The notes: generated by a model not told the origin, from the sequence alone. A DNA stretch of 64,000 nt from Paenibacillus sedimenti (GCF_014534655.1 NZ_JACVVD010000002.1:496001-560000), one strand, 5' to 3'. Positions 18,701 through 26,380 are shown, counted from the first letter of the stretch. A program made the numbers and translations.

Positions 18701-18796
18701 GCGTTCTTCCAGGGTGACGTGCTCCTCTGTTTGCCTGACATAAGGAATATGGGCGTGCAAAACGAAAGCAACATAACCGTGAACGGCTTCGCTCAA
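15770..18796 (-). CDS. GH57 branching-enzyme-type domain fused to GT4 glycosyltransferase (copy 1)
   Basis: This 1008-residue protein joins two enzymes. Residues 1-590 are a GH57 domain of the 1,4-alpha-glucan branching enzyme type: HAHIPYVR at 14-21, the nucleophile Glu 191 in GIWLPECGYTP and the acid Asp 374 in CPYDAELFGHWWYEGP. Residues 601-1008 are a GT-B glycosyltransferase of family 4, starting LRILMLAWEYPPRIIGGLAR, with HAHDW, SRIPNGV and the nucleotide-sugar EPFGLVALEAM (E-x7-E) motif. It resembles bacterial glycogen synthases of family GT4. A chain-extending domain and a branching domain in one protein would make a branched alpha-glucan. The start TTG 18796 overlaps the DUF4912 stop by 4 bases. 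Bases 17350-18530 are extremely GC-rich, unlike both ends. A paralogue lies at 22234-25137. Confidence 0.9.
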   Translation of the reverse strand: MSEAVHGYVAFVLHAHIPYVRQTEEHVTLEERWFFEAVVDSYLPLIDMLDRLLKDGIRFRLTLSLSPPLLAMLADPLLQQRLRKQLASLRELAQREVFRLWGDPEFAPTAIHYADRYRRLAELYDRLGGDLIGNFRSLRDTGCVELITCAATHAFLPLVKNDAALRAQLEAAVVEFRRHFGADPAGIWLPECGYTPAVEPHLQALGLRHFVVDAHAHAQAMTTPQAKARAGAPLRTRGGACAFARDPEAGAQVWSAASGYPSDADYREYYRDIGFDLGHEDPAEWDYIKPYVLPDGQRIHTGLKYHRVTGPAAGGAKAPYHPARAAHKAQHHAEHFIAARVAQLRSLAREGEAQSAAAGTPRPAEPPVIVCPYDAELFGHWWYEGPQWLEAVLRGLDAARSDNPDVVVSTTTLGAYAAAHAPTTEAELPVSSWGRGGYAEVWLQPHSQWVHPQLHAAEDRMLRIARKHPDPSALTSLQQRALNQAARELMLAQSSDWTFILDAGTVTDYASRRIRTHLEQLHLLLDGFEDIPSIHTEGTFPDLLKRLEQQTPFLPLLSYQLFNHFDESVQLAVTRSDRFSYLDSMTVLRYATSLAASGMPLRILMLAWEYPPRIIGGLARAVCDLSKQLAASGHTVHVITCHAPDCPEYELSEGVHVHRVQVLQSIQPIGFLDWVFQMNLAFTDTIQRLSQQNVTFHVIHAHDWLVYYAAKESKQLLGLPLVATIHATEFGRNQGKPESDIGQRIHHLEAKLTTEADRVIACSQFMLEEVLQLFALPADKVSRIPNGVLPYRKPEPYVQTVNPLLSTALQDAGVEDRIICFLGRLVHEKGVHLLISAMRLVLKRFPQAKLIIAGTGPAQESLQMLAAGLGNRVYFTGFLDDSDKQLLLDAAELCVIPSLYEPFGLVALEAMASRTPLIVSDVGGLAEIIANGIDGRRVPAGDVSALAWEIAACLEQPELALRLADAALAKIRTTYDWQEIGTSTAEVYYRLVFDLRQVQVYSSKTGKY

Positions 18797-19419
18797 TCCG
18801 AATCGCCTCCTGGTTCCGAATCCGCCATCTTCTGTGGATGCGGATACACTGAATAGGCTGAAAATTGTTCATATTGAATGGGTTTGACAACCGTAAAAGA
18901 GATCGGGAAGGGTGAAGGAGTTGCCCGATGGTTGGCGCTGGACTCCTGAGATAATGGGTTCACGGCCACACTTTCAATTAGAGGACTCTCGACAGAGTTG
19001 GAGCGAAGGATCGGCAGGAAATATCCATCTCCGCCTACAATGCCCAAATCTGCTATGTAGGATTTACCCGGGTGAAATCCTCTGAGAAAGCAGGACTCTC
19101 CCTGTGGCAATGCAAGCTCCGAGACCTCGTTCGCCGAGCTTCCATCGAACGATAGACCGGTGATATCGTATATGCGCAAAGTAGGCTGAAGCGCCTGCCA
19201 ATCGGCGCCAAAATGCTCTTGAACCATAGCGCGTTTCCTTACCGATAGCTGCCAATAAATAAACAGCACTGTCGGGGATTGGACGAGCAGATGGAGCGTA
19301 TCCCGATCCGAGCGATCGAGCAAGTGGGCTGGGGTAGGAATCTGTCTCACCTTTTCTCTAGAGAGGTAATGGTTAATCACAGGTACATACTTTGTGCAAC
19401 ATTGTAGCATATGCGCCAT
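18793..19419 (-). CDS. DUF4912 protein (copy 1)
   Basis: The 208-residue product contains a DUF4912 domain: residues 35-165 with LHLLVQSPTVLFIYWQLS, LRIYDITG, and YIADLGIVGGDGYFLPILRSNSV, similar to the protein at 25147. The family has no known activity; its W-rich beta fold and constant position beside GH57/GT4 enzymes suggest carbohydrate or partner binding. Its last codon overlaps the start of GH57-GT4 copy 1 (TTGA), so the two are made in step. The C-terminal 45 residues are low-complexity. The start is uncertain, since another in-frame ATG is at residue 4. Confidence 0.8.
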   Translation of the reverse strand: MAHMLQCCTKYVPVINHYLSREKVRQIPTPAHLLDRSDRDTLHLLVQSPTVLFIYWQLSVRKRAMVQEHFGADWQALQPTLRIYDITGLSFDGSSANEVSELALPQGESCFLRGFHPGKSYIADLGIVGGDGYFLPILRSNSVESPLIESVAVNPLSQESSANHRATPSPFPISFTVVKPIQYEQFSAYSVYPHPQKMADSEPGGDSD

Positions 19420-19425
19420 GGAAAC

Positions 19426-19458
19426 GAAAAATCTCCGCCTTGTGTAAAAGGGGAGATT
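19426..19458 (-). terminator. Terminator between the KTSC-like gene and DUF4912
   Basis: On the minus strand AATCTCC (19458-19452) pairs with GGAGATT (19436-19430), followed by TTTTTC. It ends the short transcript of 19471-19689; the DUF4912 gene starts only 7 bases beyond, so its promoter must overlap this hairpin or readthrough supplies it. Confidence 0.75.
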
Positions 19459-19470
19459 GGACGATAGGAT

Positions 19471-19689
19471 TCACTTGGCAGGCGGCTGCAAGGCGATGTT
19501 CCTGGTTTCCGTAAGCCGCATTAACGAATCATAGCGATTTGTAGCGGATACGATCATCTGATAATCATCCTGCTTTACATTGGTATAAGATGCCTGGAAA
19601 CCAGTATGATATTGAACAATCATACTGGAGGATTGATCGTCATACTGGATATAAGCAATCTGTCTGGAAACACTTGGAATCATGTTCAC
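19471..19689 (-). CDS. Small KTSC-like protein
   Basis: The 72-residue product (IAYIQYDDQSSSMIVQYHTG, then ASYTNVKQDDYQMIVSATNRYD) has the layout of KTSC domains: a short beta-meander followed by a helix at the place where a Y-x-x-L/I-x-x-A-x-S motif is usual. The KTSC signature itself is not exact, so the match is tentative. GTG 19689 is preceded by GGGGGAGAG at a good distance; an ATG two codons later is possible. It lies inside the alpha-glucan locus between its own terminator and that of the nucleotidyltransferase gene. Function unknown. Confidence 0.55.
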   Translation of the reverse strand: MNMIPSVSRQIAYIQYDDQSSSMIVQYHTGFQASYTNVKQDDYQMIVSATNRYDSLMRLTETRNIALQPPAK

Positions 19690-19719
19690 ACCGCGCTCTC
19701 CCCCATACTTGAGACTTTG

Positions 19720-19762
19720 AAAAAATCCATCTTCAGGAGTGTCCTGGAAGAACGGATTTTTT
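19720..19762 (-). terminator. Terminator after the nucleotidyltransferase-PMM gene
   Basis: AAAAAATCC (19720-19728) pairs with GGATTTTTT (19754-19762), with an inner CTTC/GAAG and AGGA/TCCT, U-rich on both strands and so bidirectional. Confidence 0.85.
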
Positions 19763-19778
19763 CTGTATCAGCATATGC

Positions 19779-22181
19779 CTACTGCAGCACATTTAGAATT
19801 TGTTCGCGGTAGGATTCTACAAGAGATTGTGTAATTAACGGATCAGCGGCTTGAGCGACTACCTGAAAGACTGGATCATCCGCATCCGGCAGCAATAGCA
19901 CCCATCCATCCTCGTGATAAAACTTAATTCCGTCCACCAATTCAACCTGGGTGTGCTTCCCGCGTTCCATCATGCTTCGCATCACTTGACCTTTATAATC
20001 CCAAGGGCAATCGATCCTTTCCCGATGGAGATGAAAGCTCGGCAGAAGGGAGAGGAGCTTGGAGAACGGGAGTCCGGTTCTATCCAAATGCAGGATGACC
20101 AGCCCGATGGCAAACAAGGCATCGAAAAGAGGGTGCATGCGGGCGTCCCCCGTTGCTTCAAGTATCGCACGCGGCCATTCTTTCGTTCTTACAATCGTCG
20201 CCCCAAGCCCATCCGCCATACTTTCCAAAGTATGCGGGGCGCTGACCGGTGCACCAATCGTTGTACCCGGGCGGCTGTGCAGATAGCACAGGTAGAGAAA
20301 CACCGTTTGCAGCTCTTTATCTACCGTTTCGCCTTGTTCGGTTATAAGCTGCAGGGTGCGTCCGTCATCTTTCAGGCAGACCCCGAGATGTGCGGCGGAA
20401 AGCGGAACGAAGTCATGCAGGGAATCCTGCATACGATTCGTCGTTACGTGAACAGCTTCCGTGCCCAGAATTTCAAAAAAGGGAACCATATACGGCTGCA
20501 GCCAGGAGCTTGCTTCGATGACGATGCGTAGAGGTTTGACCGCTTCCCGTTCATAGGCGATTTCCTTGGCTAATGCTTTAATATAGGTCACAGTCCAATG
20601 CGTTTCCTGCCTGTAACTTCCGATTTCGTCAAGTGAAGCTCGTCCATAGTCTTCCTGCCAAAAACTGTTTTCGACCCGCCGTTCTTTGGATTTCTCGATA
20701 GGCAGCCCTTCCGCGTCCATACAAGCCAGGCTGCACATATCACTTTTCATTCCAGACCAATCTACATGAATACCTCCGACTGCTCCTAGCTGGCGAATGG
20801 CAAAACCGGCCGCAGGCAGTATGGAATCGCCTAGGTCAATGACATGCGTGCCGACCGACTGCAGACCGGCTGTGATGGTTCGCTTCAACAGGCGGGAGAA
20901 GGCATGAGGGGAGCTGCCGACCGTCAATGTCTTACCTGGAGCTAGAGTCGCTCCGTAAGCCGTAGCGAATTTTGCAGCAAATTCAGGCGTGATGTCCAGA
21001 TTGGGCATTCCGCTTACACCTTGGGCTTTAAATAATGACTTGGAGGCCGTATCTCCCCAAATCAAAGAAGTATGAAGCTGTGTATGCTCGCGGATTTGTT
21101 TATGAGGCCAGATCTTGACATTCGGTCCAATCCGGCTGCCCGCGCCGATGACGACATGGTTGCCTACGACTGAACCATCGCCTAAAGAGGCTGCTTGATG
21201 ACTAATAATCCGGCTGGTTAGTGTAGATCCGGCCAATTCGTTGTGCTCGGCAATATGGTTGTGATCCCAAATGATGCTTCGCGCAAGCGAACTTCCTTTG
21301 GAAAGGTGATTATTCCTGCCTATGATGCAGTACTCTCCAACCTCTACATCATCCCCTAGTTTGCTTCCCTCTCCAATAAAGGCGGGACCGATGAGACGAG
21401 CGCTTGGGCTCGTTTCAACCCCGTCAGCGACATAAATGCCAGGCCGTATTTGTTTGCCGGGCAGGTCTACGCGAACTTTGCCGTCAAGCATATCGAACTG
21501 CGTCTGCCGGTACTGCTGCAAATTGCCAATATCAGACCAATAACCAGAGCTGATATAGCCGAAAAGACCGCCGTTTTCCTTCAGCATAGCCGGAAAAAGC
21601 TGCTGGCTAAAGTCAAATTCCTGACCGTGCGGTACACGTTCCAGCAGCTCAGGCTCCAAGATATAGATGCCTGTATTCACCGTATCGCTGAATACTTCGC
21701 CCCAGCTTGGCTTTTCCAGAAATCTAGCAATCCGTCCCTCGTCATTTGTCATGATGACGCCGTATTCCAACGGGTGACTGACGTGAGTGAGCAGAAGAGT
21801 TGCTTTCGCTTGTTTCTGCTTATGGAACGTCAGTGCTTGTTCCAAATCAAAGTCGGTTAACGCATCGCCGCTGATCACGATAAAGGTGTCATCCAGAAAC
21901 GGCCCGGCATTCTTGACACTGCCGGCCGTTCCGAGCGGCGTCGTTTCTTGAAAATACTGCAAGTTAACGCCGAAACCTCGGCCGTCTCCGAAATAATCAC
22001 GTATCACTTCAGGCTTATACTGCATGGTAACGGCGATGTCATAGATCCCATGCGTTTTCAGCAGATCAATCGTATAAGCCATGCAGGGTTTGCCGATCAG
22101 AGGCACCATGGGCTTGGGGAGATGACAAGTCAATGGACGAAGTCTCGTCCCTTTGCCTCCGGCCATAATCACAGCCTTCAT
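19779..22181 (-). CDS. Sugar-1-phosphate nucleotidyltransferase fused to a degenerate phosphomannomutase domain
   Basis: The 800-residue protein has three parts: a nucleotidyltransferase domain (1-230) with GGKGTRLRPLT and the metal Asp in VISGDALTDFD; a left-handed beta-helix (about 250-370, many hexapeptides such as IGEGSKLGDDVEVGEY); and a phosphomannomutase-like region (about 375-800). In the last part the catalytic TASHNP loop is replaced by GGIHVDWSGMKSD, the metal site DGDxDR by KDDGRT, and the phosphate loop SGTEP by DADDP, so mutase activity is doubtful. It could make GDP-, UDP- or ADP-sugar for the GT4 domains next to it; the nucleotide and sugar are not decided by sequence. ATG 22181 has AAAGGAGGT ideally placed; the extension to 22229 is rejected. 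Confidence 0.87.
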   Translation of the reverse strand: MKAVIMAGGKGTRLRPLTCHLPKPMVPLIGKPCMAYTIDLLKTHGIYDIAVTMQYKPEVIRDYFGDGRGFGVNLQYFQETTPLGTAGSVKNAGPFLDDTFIVISGDALTDFDLEQALTFHKQKQAKATLLLTHVSHPLEYGVIMTNDEGRIARFLEKPSWGEVFSDTVNTGIYILEPELLERVPHGQEFDFSQQLFPAMLKENGGLFGYISSGYWSDIGNLQQYRQTQFDMLDGKVRVDLPGKQIRPGIYVADGVETSPSARLIGPAFIGEGSKLGDDVEVGEYCIIGRNNHLSKGSSLARSIIWDHNHIAEHNELAGSTLTSRIISHQAASLGDGSVVGNHVVIGAGSRIGPNVKIWPHKQIREHTQLHTSLIWGDTASKSLFKAQGVSGMPNLDITPEFAAKFATAYGATLAPGKTLTVGSSPHAFSRLLKRTITAGLQSVGTHVIDLGDSILPAAGFAIRQLGAVGGIHVDWSGMKSDMCSLACMDAEGLPIEKSKERRVENSFWQEDYGRASLDEIGSYRQETHWTVTYIKALAKEIAYEREAVKPLRIVIEASSWLQPYMVPFFEILGTEAVHVTTNRMQDSLHDFVPLSAAHLGVCLKDDGRTLQLITEQGETVDKELQTVFLYLCYLHSRPGTTIGAPVSAPHTLESMADGLGATIVRTKEWPRAILEATGDARMHPLFDALFAIGLVILHLDRTGLPFSKLLSLLPSFHLHRERIDCPWDYKGQVMRSMMERGKHTQVELVDGIKFYHEDGWVLLLPDADDPVFQVVAQAADPLITQSLVESYREQILNVLQ

Positions 22182-22233
22182 TGTGATACCTCCTTTTTTA
22201 GCGCCTAATATGGACGCAGATCGTCGCAAACTA

Positions 22234-25137
22234 TTATCCTTTGATATCAGCCCAGTCCGGCTGGTAATAGGTAAGCTTGTGGTATTCCTGCTGGATGTTC
22301 TTGGCGATCCGGCTCCATTGGTATTGCTGCTGTATAGTGTGAAAAGCGGTATCGGCCATTTTGGCAGCTTGATCCGGATGAAGCAGCATTTCAGTAATAT
22401 GCCACGCGAGTGATTCTACATGACCTGGAAGCGCTTTGTAGCCGTCGATGCCGTGCCGGATAATTTCCGCTAGACCACCTGTATCGGATAGAATGAGTGG
22501 TTTGCGGTGAGCCATCGCTTCCAAGGCGACGATGCCGAATGGTTCATACAAGCTGGGTATGACGCAAATATCAGCAGCTTGATAGAGCTGTGCGCGGTAA
22601 GCATCATCGACGAAACCGGTGAACCAAACCCGGTCGCCTAAATGAGCGGCACGGTTGCGCAGCTCTTGTTCCATCGGCCCTGATCCAGCTATGACCAATC
22701 TGGCTTCCGGCACCTGCGAGAGAATGTTCGGCATGGTGTCGATCAAAACCTGAACACCTTTTTCATATACAAGTCTGCCAATGCAGAAAACGACCTTATC
22801 TTTTTCATTCAAGAAATCAGGTCTTTTCACCAAACCGGTATTCGAACTCGGGATTCGTATACCGTTCGGATACACGGCCACTTTCTCGTGCGGCAGGCTG
22901 AATATGCGCTGGACTTCGTCTTTCATATAAGCGCTGCATACATACACCCGACTGGCTTCGTAAGTGAGCTTCCACTCCGTTTGATGAATCTTGTGCTGGA
23001 GATCAGAATACAGAATCCCTTGATTTCTCCCCCATTCCGTAGCATGAATCGTGGCTACAAGCGGTATCCCATAGCTCAATTTAATTTCTCTGGCTGTATG
23101 CATGACCATCCAATCGTGCGCATGCAGAAGGTCGATTCTGCCGCCATGTTCTTTCCAGCGTACAAGATGATCGATCATCGCGAGATTCATTTCGAAGGTC
23201 CAATGGTAAAAGTGCGTATCGCCCGAGCTTTCGACCGGAAGCCGGTGAACATAAACACCGTTCAGCTTCTCAAAATAAGGCGCACCGTAATGGGACGTTG
23301 TGATGACATGCACAATTTCGCCTTCGGCGGCAAGCGCTTCGGATAACTCGTGCACGGCTCGCGACAAGCCGCCCACTTGCTTGGGCGGGTATTCCCATGA
23401 GAGCATGAACACATTAGGGCGGTGTTTGGTTTCCTTCTGCAGAGCTTTCCATTCGTTCAAATCTGGAATAATAGGGATTGGGGAAAGTCGATGGATCATG
23501 ACGTAGTCCTTATAGTCGATCTCCGGGAAGCAGTTGTCTTTCTCCTCTAAAGCGGCTAATGCAACCTCATCTATCTGTTCCCGATCAATCTGATCGCATA
23601 GATGATGGAAGCAGGTCAAGTGATCCTTTGTTCGACGAACGGCATAATCGACGACTGTCCCCGAATCCATGATGAACGCCCAATCGCTGCTCTGAGCCAG
23701 CATCAGCTCTCTGGCGGCTTGATTTAGCGAGCGCTTCAGCAATCCGGTACGCAGCTTTTTATGGCCGGCCAAATGTTCGTGCTTTGTCGCCAGACGAATC
23801 ATCCGCTCCTCGGCTTGATGCAGGTGGCGATAGATCCAGTCGTTCTTACCCTGCAGCCAAACTTCGGCTGAGTGGTTCCGGCCCCAACTGGATTCGTTCA
23901 ATTTGCCGACATCGGCCAGCGGATATTCCTGAAGATATTCACTTGGCGTAATCATTTTCACTGTGTGTTGATCTTTGAATATTTTACGGCACAGCATCTC
24001 GATCCAAAGAGGTCCTTCGTACCACCAGTGGCCGAACAGCTCCGCATCATAGGGAGATACGATGATGGGCTTGCGATCCAGCCAGTGATGCCAGTGTTCC
24101 GCTTGCTTTTGGCGATTGAACATAAAGTTGCCGGCATGCTCTGCGGCTTTGTCTTGCGCCCAGTCCGGACGGTACGGCTCCCGATGGGTGCCTTTGCCCG
24201 TGATTCGGTAATACTTGATACCCGTATTCACTCTCTCGTAAGTAGGAAGCACGTAGGGTCGTATGTACTCCCATTCCTCGATCTGATTCCAGCCGAGGTC
24301 CCAGCCGATATCGCGGTAATACTCCCGGTAGTTAAAGTCCCCCGGATACCCTTCCTGCGCGTTCCATACCTGACTGGCGGATTCAGGGTCGCGCGGAAAG
24401 GCGGTAACTCCGTAGGGTGTCATGAGCGGAGCGCACAATTCCCGGTTGGGTTGGGGAGATGCGAAAGCGACCGCCGTAGAATCGGAGAAAAAGAAGTCGA
24501 TGCCGCATTGCTTCAGAATACGGTCAATCCCTAGTGTATACCCGCATTCCGGCAGCCAAATCCCGCGCGGCTTGTGATCGAAGTGCCGCTCATAATCGCG
24601 TACGGCTGTAACGATTTGCGCTTTAATGGCTTCTTCCGTCTTCATTAAAGGCAGGAAACCGTGCGTAGCCGCGGAAGTGACAATTTCGATATATCCGGCA
24701 TCCTGAAATTGTTTGAACTTGGCAATGATGTTTCCTTTGAAGCTTTCATAAAGTGCCTGCAGCTCTCGGAACCGCTCGGAATACCGTTTCGCAAGAGGGA
24801 GGAGCGCAGTGTCATTTTGCAATCTGATCTGCTCTTTGTCCGCAAGACCGACCAGTTTGTCCAGATACGTCCTATATCTCTCTTGCATCAAAGGATCGGC
24901 AAAGAGCGATAGCAGCGTAGGCGTCATCGAAAACGTAAGACGGAAATCGATACGATCCGCCACAAGCCGTTCCATAACCTCGATGAGCGGCAGGTAAGTC
25001 TCCGTCATCGCTTCGTGAAACCATCGTTCTTCCAAATAATCATCCCGATCATGATGGCGAATATAGGGCAGGTGCGCATGCAGCACAAGTGCCAAGTATC
25101 CCTTTAGTTCAGGCTTCGTTTTGATCCGGTTCATCAT
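22234..25137 (-). CDS. GH57 branching-enzyme-type domain fused to GT4 glycosyltransferase (copy 2)
   Basis: The 967-residue protein has the same architecture as the product of 15770-18796. GH57 part, residues 12-540: HAHLPYIR, nucleophile Glu 197 in GIWLPECGY, acid Asp 364 in SPYDAELFGHWWYEGP. GT4 part, from about 560: MLSWEYPPKQVGGLSRAV, LLHAHDWMVMHT, AVYPNGI and EPFGIVALEAM. All key residues of both active sites are present. The predicted job is extension and branching of an alpha-glucan from a nucleotide sugar. It lies 9 bases downstream of DUF4912 copy 2 and 52 bases upstream of the nucleotidyltransferase gene, so the three probably share a transcript. Unlike copy 1 it has even base composition and is the shorter by 41 residues. 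ATG 25137 is followed by a second ATG; either may be used. Confidence 0.9.
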   Translation of the reverse strand: MMNRIKTKPELKGYLALVLHAHLPYIRHHDRDDYLEERWFHEAMTETYLPLIEVMERLVADRIDFRLTFSMTPTLLSLFADPLMQERYRTYLDKLVGLADKEQIRLQNDTALLPLAKRYSERFRELQALYESFKGNIIAKFKQFQDAGYIEIVTSAATHGFLPLMKTEEAIKAQIVTAVRDYERHFDHKPRGIWLPECGYTLGIDRILKQCGIDFFFSDSTAVAFASPQPNRELCAPLMTPYGVTAFPRDPESASQVWNAQEGYPGDFNYREYYRDIGWDLGWNQIEEWEYIRPYVLPTYERVNTGIKYYRITGKGTHREPYRPDWAQDKAAEHAGNFMFNRQKQAEHWHHWLDRKPIIVSPYDAELFGHWWYEGPLWIEMLCRKIFKDQHTVKMITPSEYLQEYPLADVGKLNESSWGRNHSAEVWLQGKNDWIYRHLHQAEERMIRLATKHEHLAGHKKLRTGLLKRSLNQAARELMLAQSSDWAFIMDSGTVVDYAVRRTKDHLTCFHHLCDQIDREQIDEVALAALEEKDNCFPEIDYKDYVMIHRLSPIPIIPDLNEWKALQKETKHRPNVFMLSWEYPPKQVGGLSRAVHELSEALAAEGEIVHVITTSHYGAPYFEKLNGVYVHRLPVESSGDTHFYHWTFEMNLAMIDHLVRWKEHGGRIDLLHAHDWMVMHTAREIKLSYGIPLVATIHATEWGRNQGILYSDLQHKIHQTEWKLTYEASRVYVCSAYMKDEVQRIFSLPHEKVAVYPNGIRIPSSNTGLVKRPDFLNEKDKVVFCIGRLVYEKGVQVLIDTMPNILSQVPEARLVIAGSGPMEQELRNRAAHLGDRVWFTGFVDDAYRAQLYQAADICVIPSLYEPFGIVALEAMAHRKPLILSDTGGLAEIIRHGIDGYKALPGHVESLAWHITEMLLHPDQAAKMADTAFHTIQQQYQWSRIAKNIQQEYHKLTYYQPDWADIKG

Positions 25138-25146
25138 GCGGCAGCA

Positions 25147-25653
25147 TCACCTCAAATAGGGAGAATAAACTTGTATATTTTCGAAAAAGTGCGGTCGAAT
25201 CCGGTTGCATACATGATTGGCTTGCGCTTCAGGAACAACACTTTGTAACGGTTCGCCCCAAATAGCTTCACTATCTTTCGGCGTGGTCACGCAGTTGGAG
25301 CGAAGCAGGGGGATGAACTCGTGTTCCCATGTGTAAGTACCGATATCGACAACATGGGTTCGATCGGCTCCGAGGTCGTGAAGGTACCAATTGTTCGCTT
25401 CCGGTGAAGTCGTTACATCCCGATAAGAATGTGCGTTGCTGCCATTAAAAAAGGTGCTGGTGACGTCGTACACACGCAGCACTTTGGGCATCGTCCCATA
25501 ATCGCATTCAAAATGCTGGGAGACGAGCCACCTTCGCCTGTCGCTGATTTCCCAATATACATATAGCGTGTGAGCGTCCACGACCATAAGATGAAGTAAA
25601 TCTTTATGGTATCGATCAGGCAATTCAAATCCCGCGTTGGGCAGGGTTTTCAA
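25147..25653 (-). CDS. DUF4912 protein (copy 2)
   Basis: The 168-residue product is a compact DUF4912 protein: LLHLMVVDAHTLYVYWEIS, VLRVYDVTSTFFNGSN, VVDIGTYTWEHEFIPLLRSN. It is homologous to the protein at 18793 but lacks its long tail. It leads the gene row DUF4912 - GH57-GT4 - nucleotidyltransferase. The start is TTG 25653 with GAGGAGGAG 9 bases upstream. Function unknown; a glycan-binding or enzyme-partner role is inferred from its repeated pairing with GH57-GT4. Confidence 0.82.
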   Translation of the reverse strand: MKTLPNAGFELPDRYHKDLLHLMVVDAHTLYVYWEISDRRRWLVSQHFECDYGTMPKVLRVYDVTSTFFNGSNAHSYRDVTTSPEANNWYLHDLGADRTHVVDIGTYTWEHEFIPLLRSNCVTTPKDSEAIWGEPLQSVVPEAQANHVCNRIRPHFFENIQVYSPYLR

Positions 25654-25814
25654 TAGGGTCTCCTCCTCGCCCGGTTATTCGTTTATCTCACCGTTTCAGG
25701 TTTCGCTTTAGGTTTGAAAATTATGCGCAGACTGCTAAAATCTACACGTTCCGGAAAAAAGGAATTACCCGTCCTTCTGACGAATATATTGGGGTAATCC
25801 GGGTAACAACGGAT

Positions 25815-25887
25815 GCTTACGAAGCAAGTTTTGCAAATGCAAAACTCAGCACACGCTTACGAAGAAAGTTTTGCTAACGCAAAACTC
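25815..25887 (+). repeat. Two 33-bp direct repeats, each a stem-loop
   Basis: GCTTACGAAGCAAGTTTTGC... at 25815-25847 and GCTTACGAAGAAAGTTTTGC... at 25855-25887 match at all but three positions and are 40 bases apart. Each contains AGTTTTGC-NNNN-GCAAAACT, a perfect 8-bp stem with a 4-base loop (AAAT, TAAC). The second copy ends 2 bases before the TAGGAGG ribosome binding site of the next gene, so the hairpins lie in its 5' untranslated region. Confidence 0.9.
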
Positions 25888-25902
25888 TTAGGAGGGATAT
25901 CC

Positions 25903-26322
25903 ATGAGTTTTTGTTGTGGAGCCAGTATGATCGGAACAAAGGGAACCTTGAAGCACATTCGTACGCAAATTCACAATGTGCCTATCCTCTTTTGCCCGGT
26001 ATGTCACCGCATTGAGGTTCATTATCTTGTGGAGAACGAATATGAGATCCTTGCGGAATATGCCCATGGCGATGGGGCTGCCGAGGTTGACTTCGTAGAA
26101 TATGTAGATGGCAAGGATCATTTGCTGCACGAGAATTGCGTAAACCATGAGGGCGAAGAGCCTTTAGATATTGTACGTAGTCAAATTGACATGTCGCTTG
26201 ATTTGATGAGCGTAGCCCGAAGCATCGGCGATACCGAATGGGAAGACCAGCTGAAGAAGCGTTTGAAAATGCTCAGTGTGCGCCGGGATAAGCTCAAAAA
26301 CAAAAAAACCTCCAAAATGTAG
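25903..26322 (+). CDS. Conserved protein with N-terminal zinc-ribbon-like cysteines, function unknown
   Basis: The 139-residue protein starts MSFCCGASMIGTKG and has a CPVC pair at about residue 31; with the N-terminal Cys pair it could hold a metal. An acidic middle (EYAHGDGAAEVDFVEY) and a helical basic C-terminus (LKKRLKMLSVRRDKLKNKK) follow. No family was recognised. ATG 25903 is preceded by TTAGGAGGGA; a longer frame from 25813 would translate the hairpin repeats and is rejected. It is monocistronic, closed by a terminator. Confidence 0.75.
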   Translation: MSFCCGASMIGTKGTLKHIRTQIHNVPILFCPVCHRIEVHYLVENEYEILAEYAHGDGAAEVDFVEYVDGKDHLLHENCVNHEGEEPLDIVRSQIDMSLDLMSVARSIGDTEWEDQLKKRLKMLSVRRDKLKNKKTSKM

Positions 26323-26340
26323 GAGGATTTTGTACAACGT

Positions 26341-26380
26341 AACCTCCAGTTCCACGATAAAGTGGACTGGAGGTTTTTTG
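26341..26380 (+). terminator. Rho-independent terminator after 26322
   Basis: AACCTCCAGTTCCAC (26341-26355) pairs with GTGGACTGGAGGTT (26362-26375) with one bulge, followed by TTTTTG. Confidence 0.92.

Noticed and set aside
25815..25887. CRISPR array
   Set aside because: Only two repeat units with a 7-base gap, and no cas genes in the window.
25813..25902. Upstream start for the gene at 25903
   Set aside because: It would translate both hairpin repeats, and the TAGGAGGG site is placed for the ATG at 25903.
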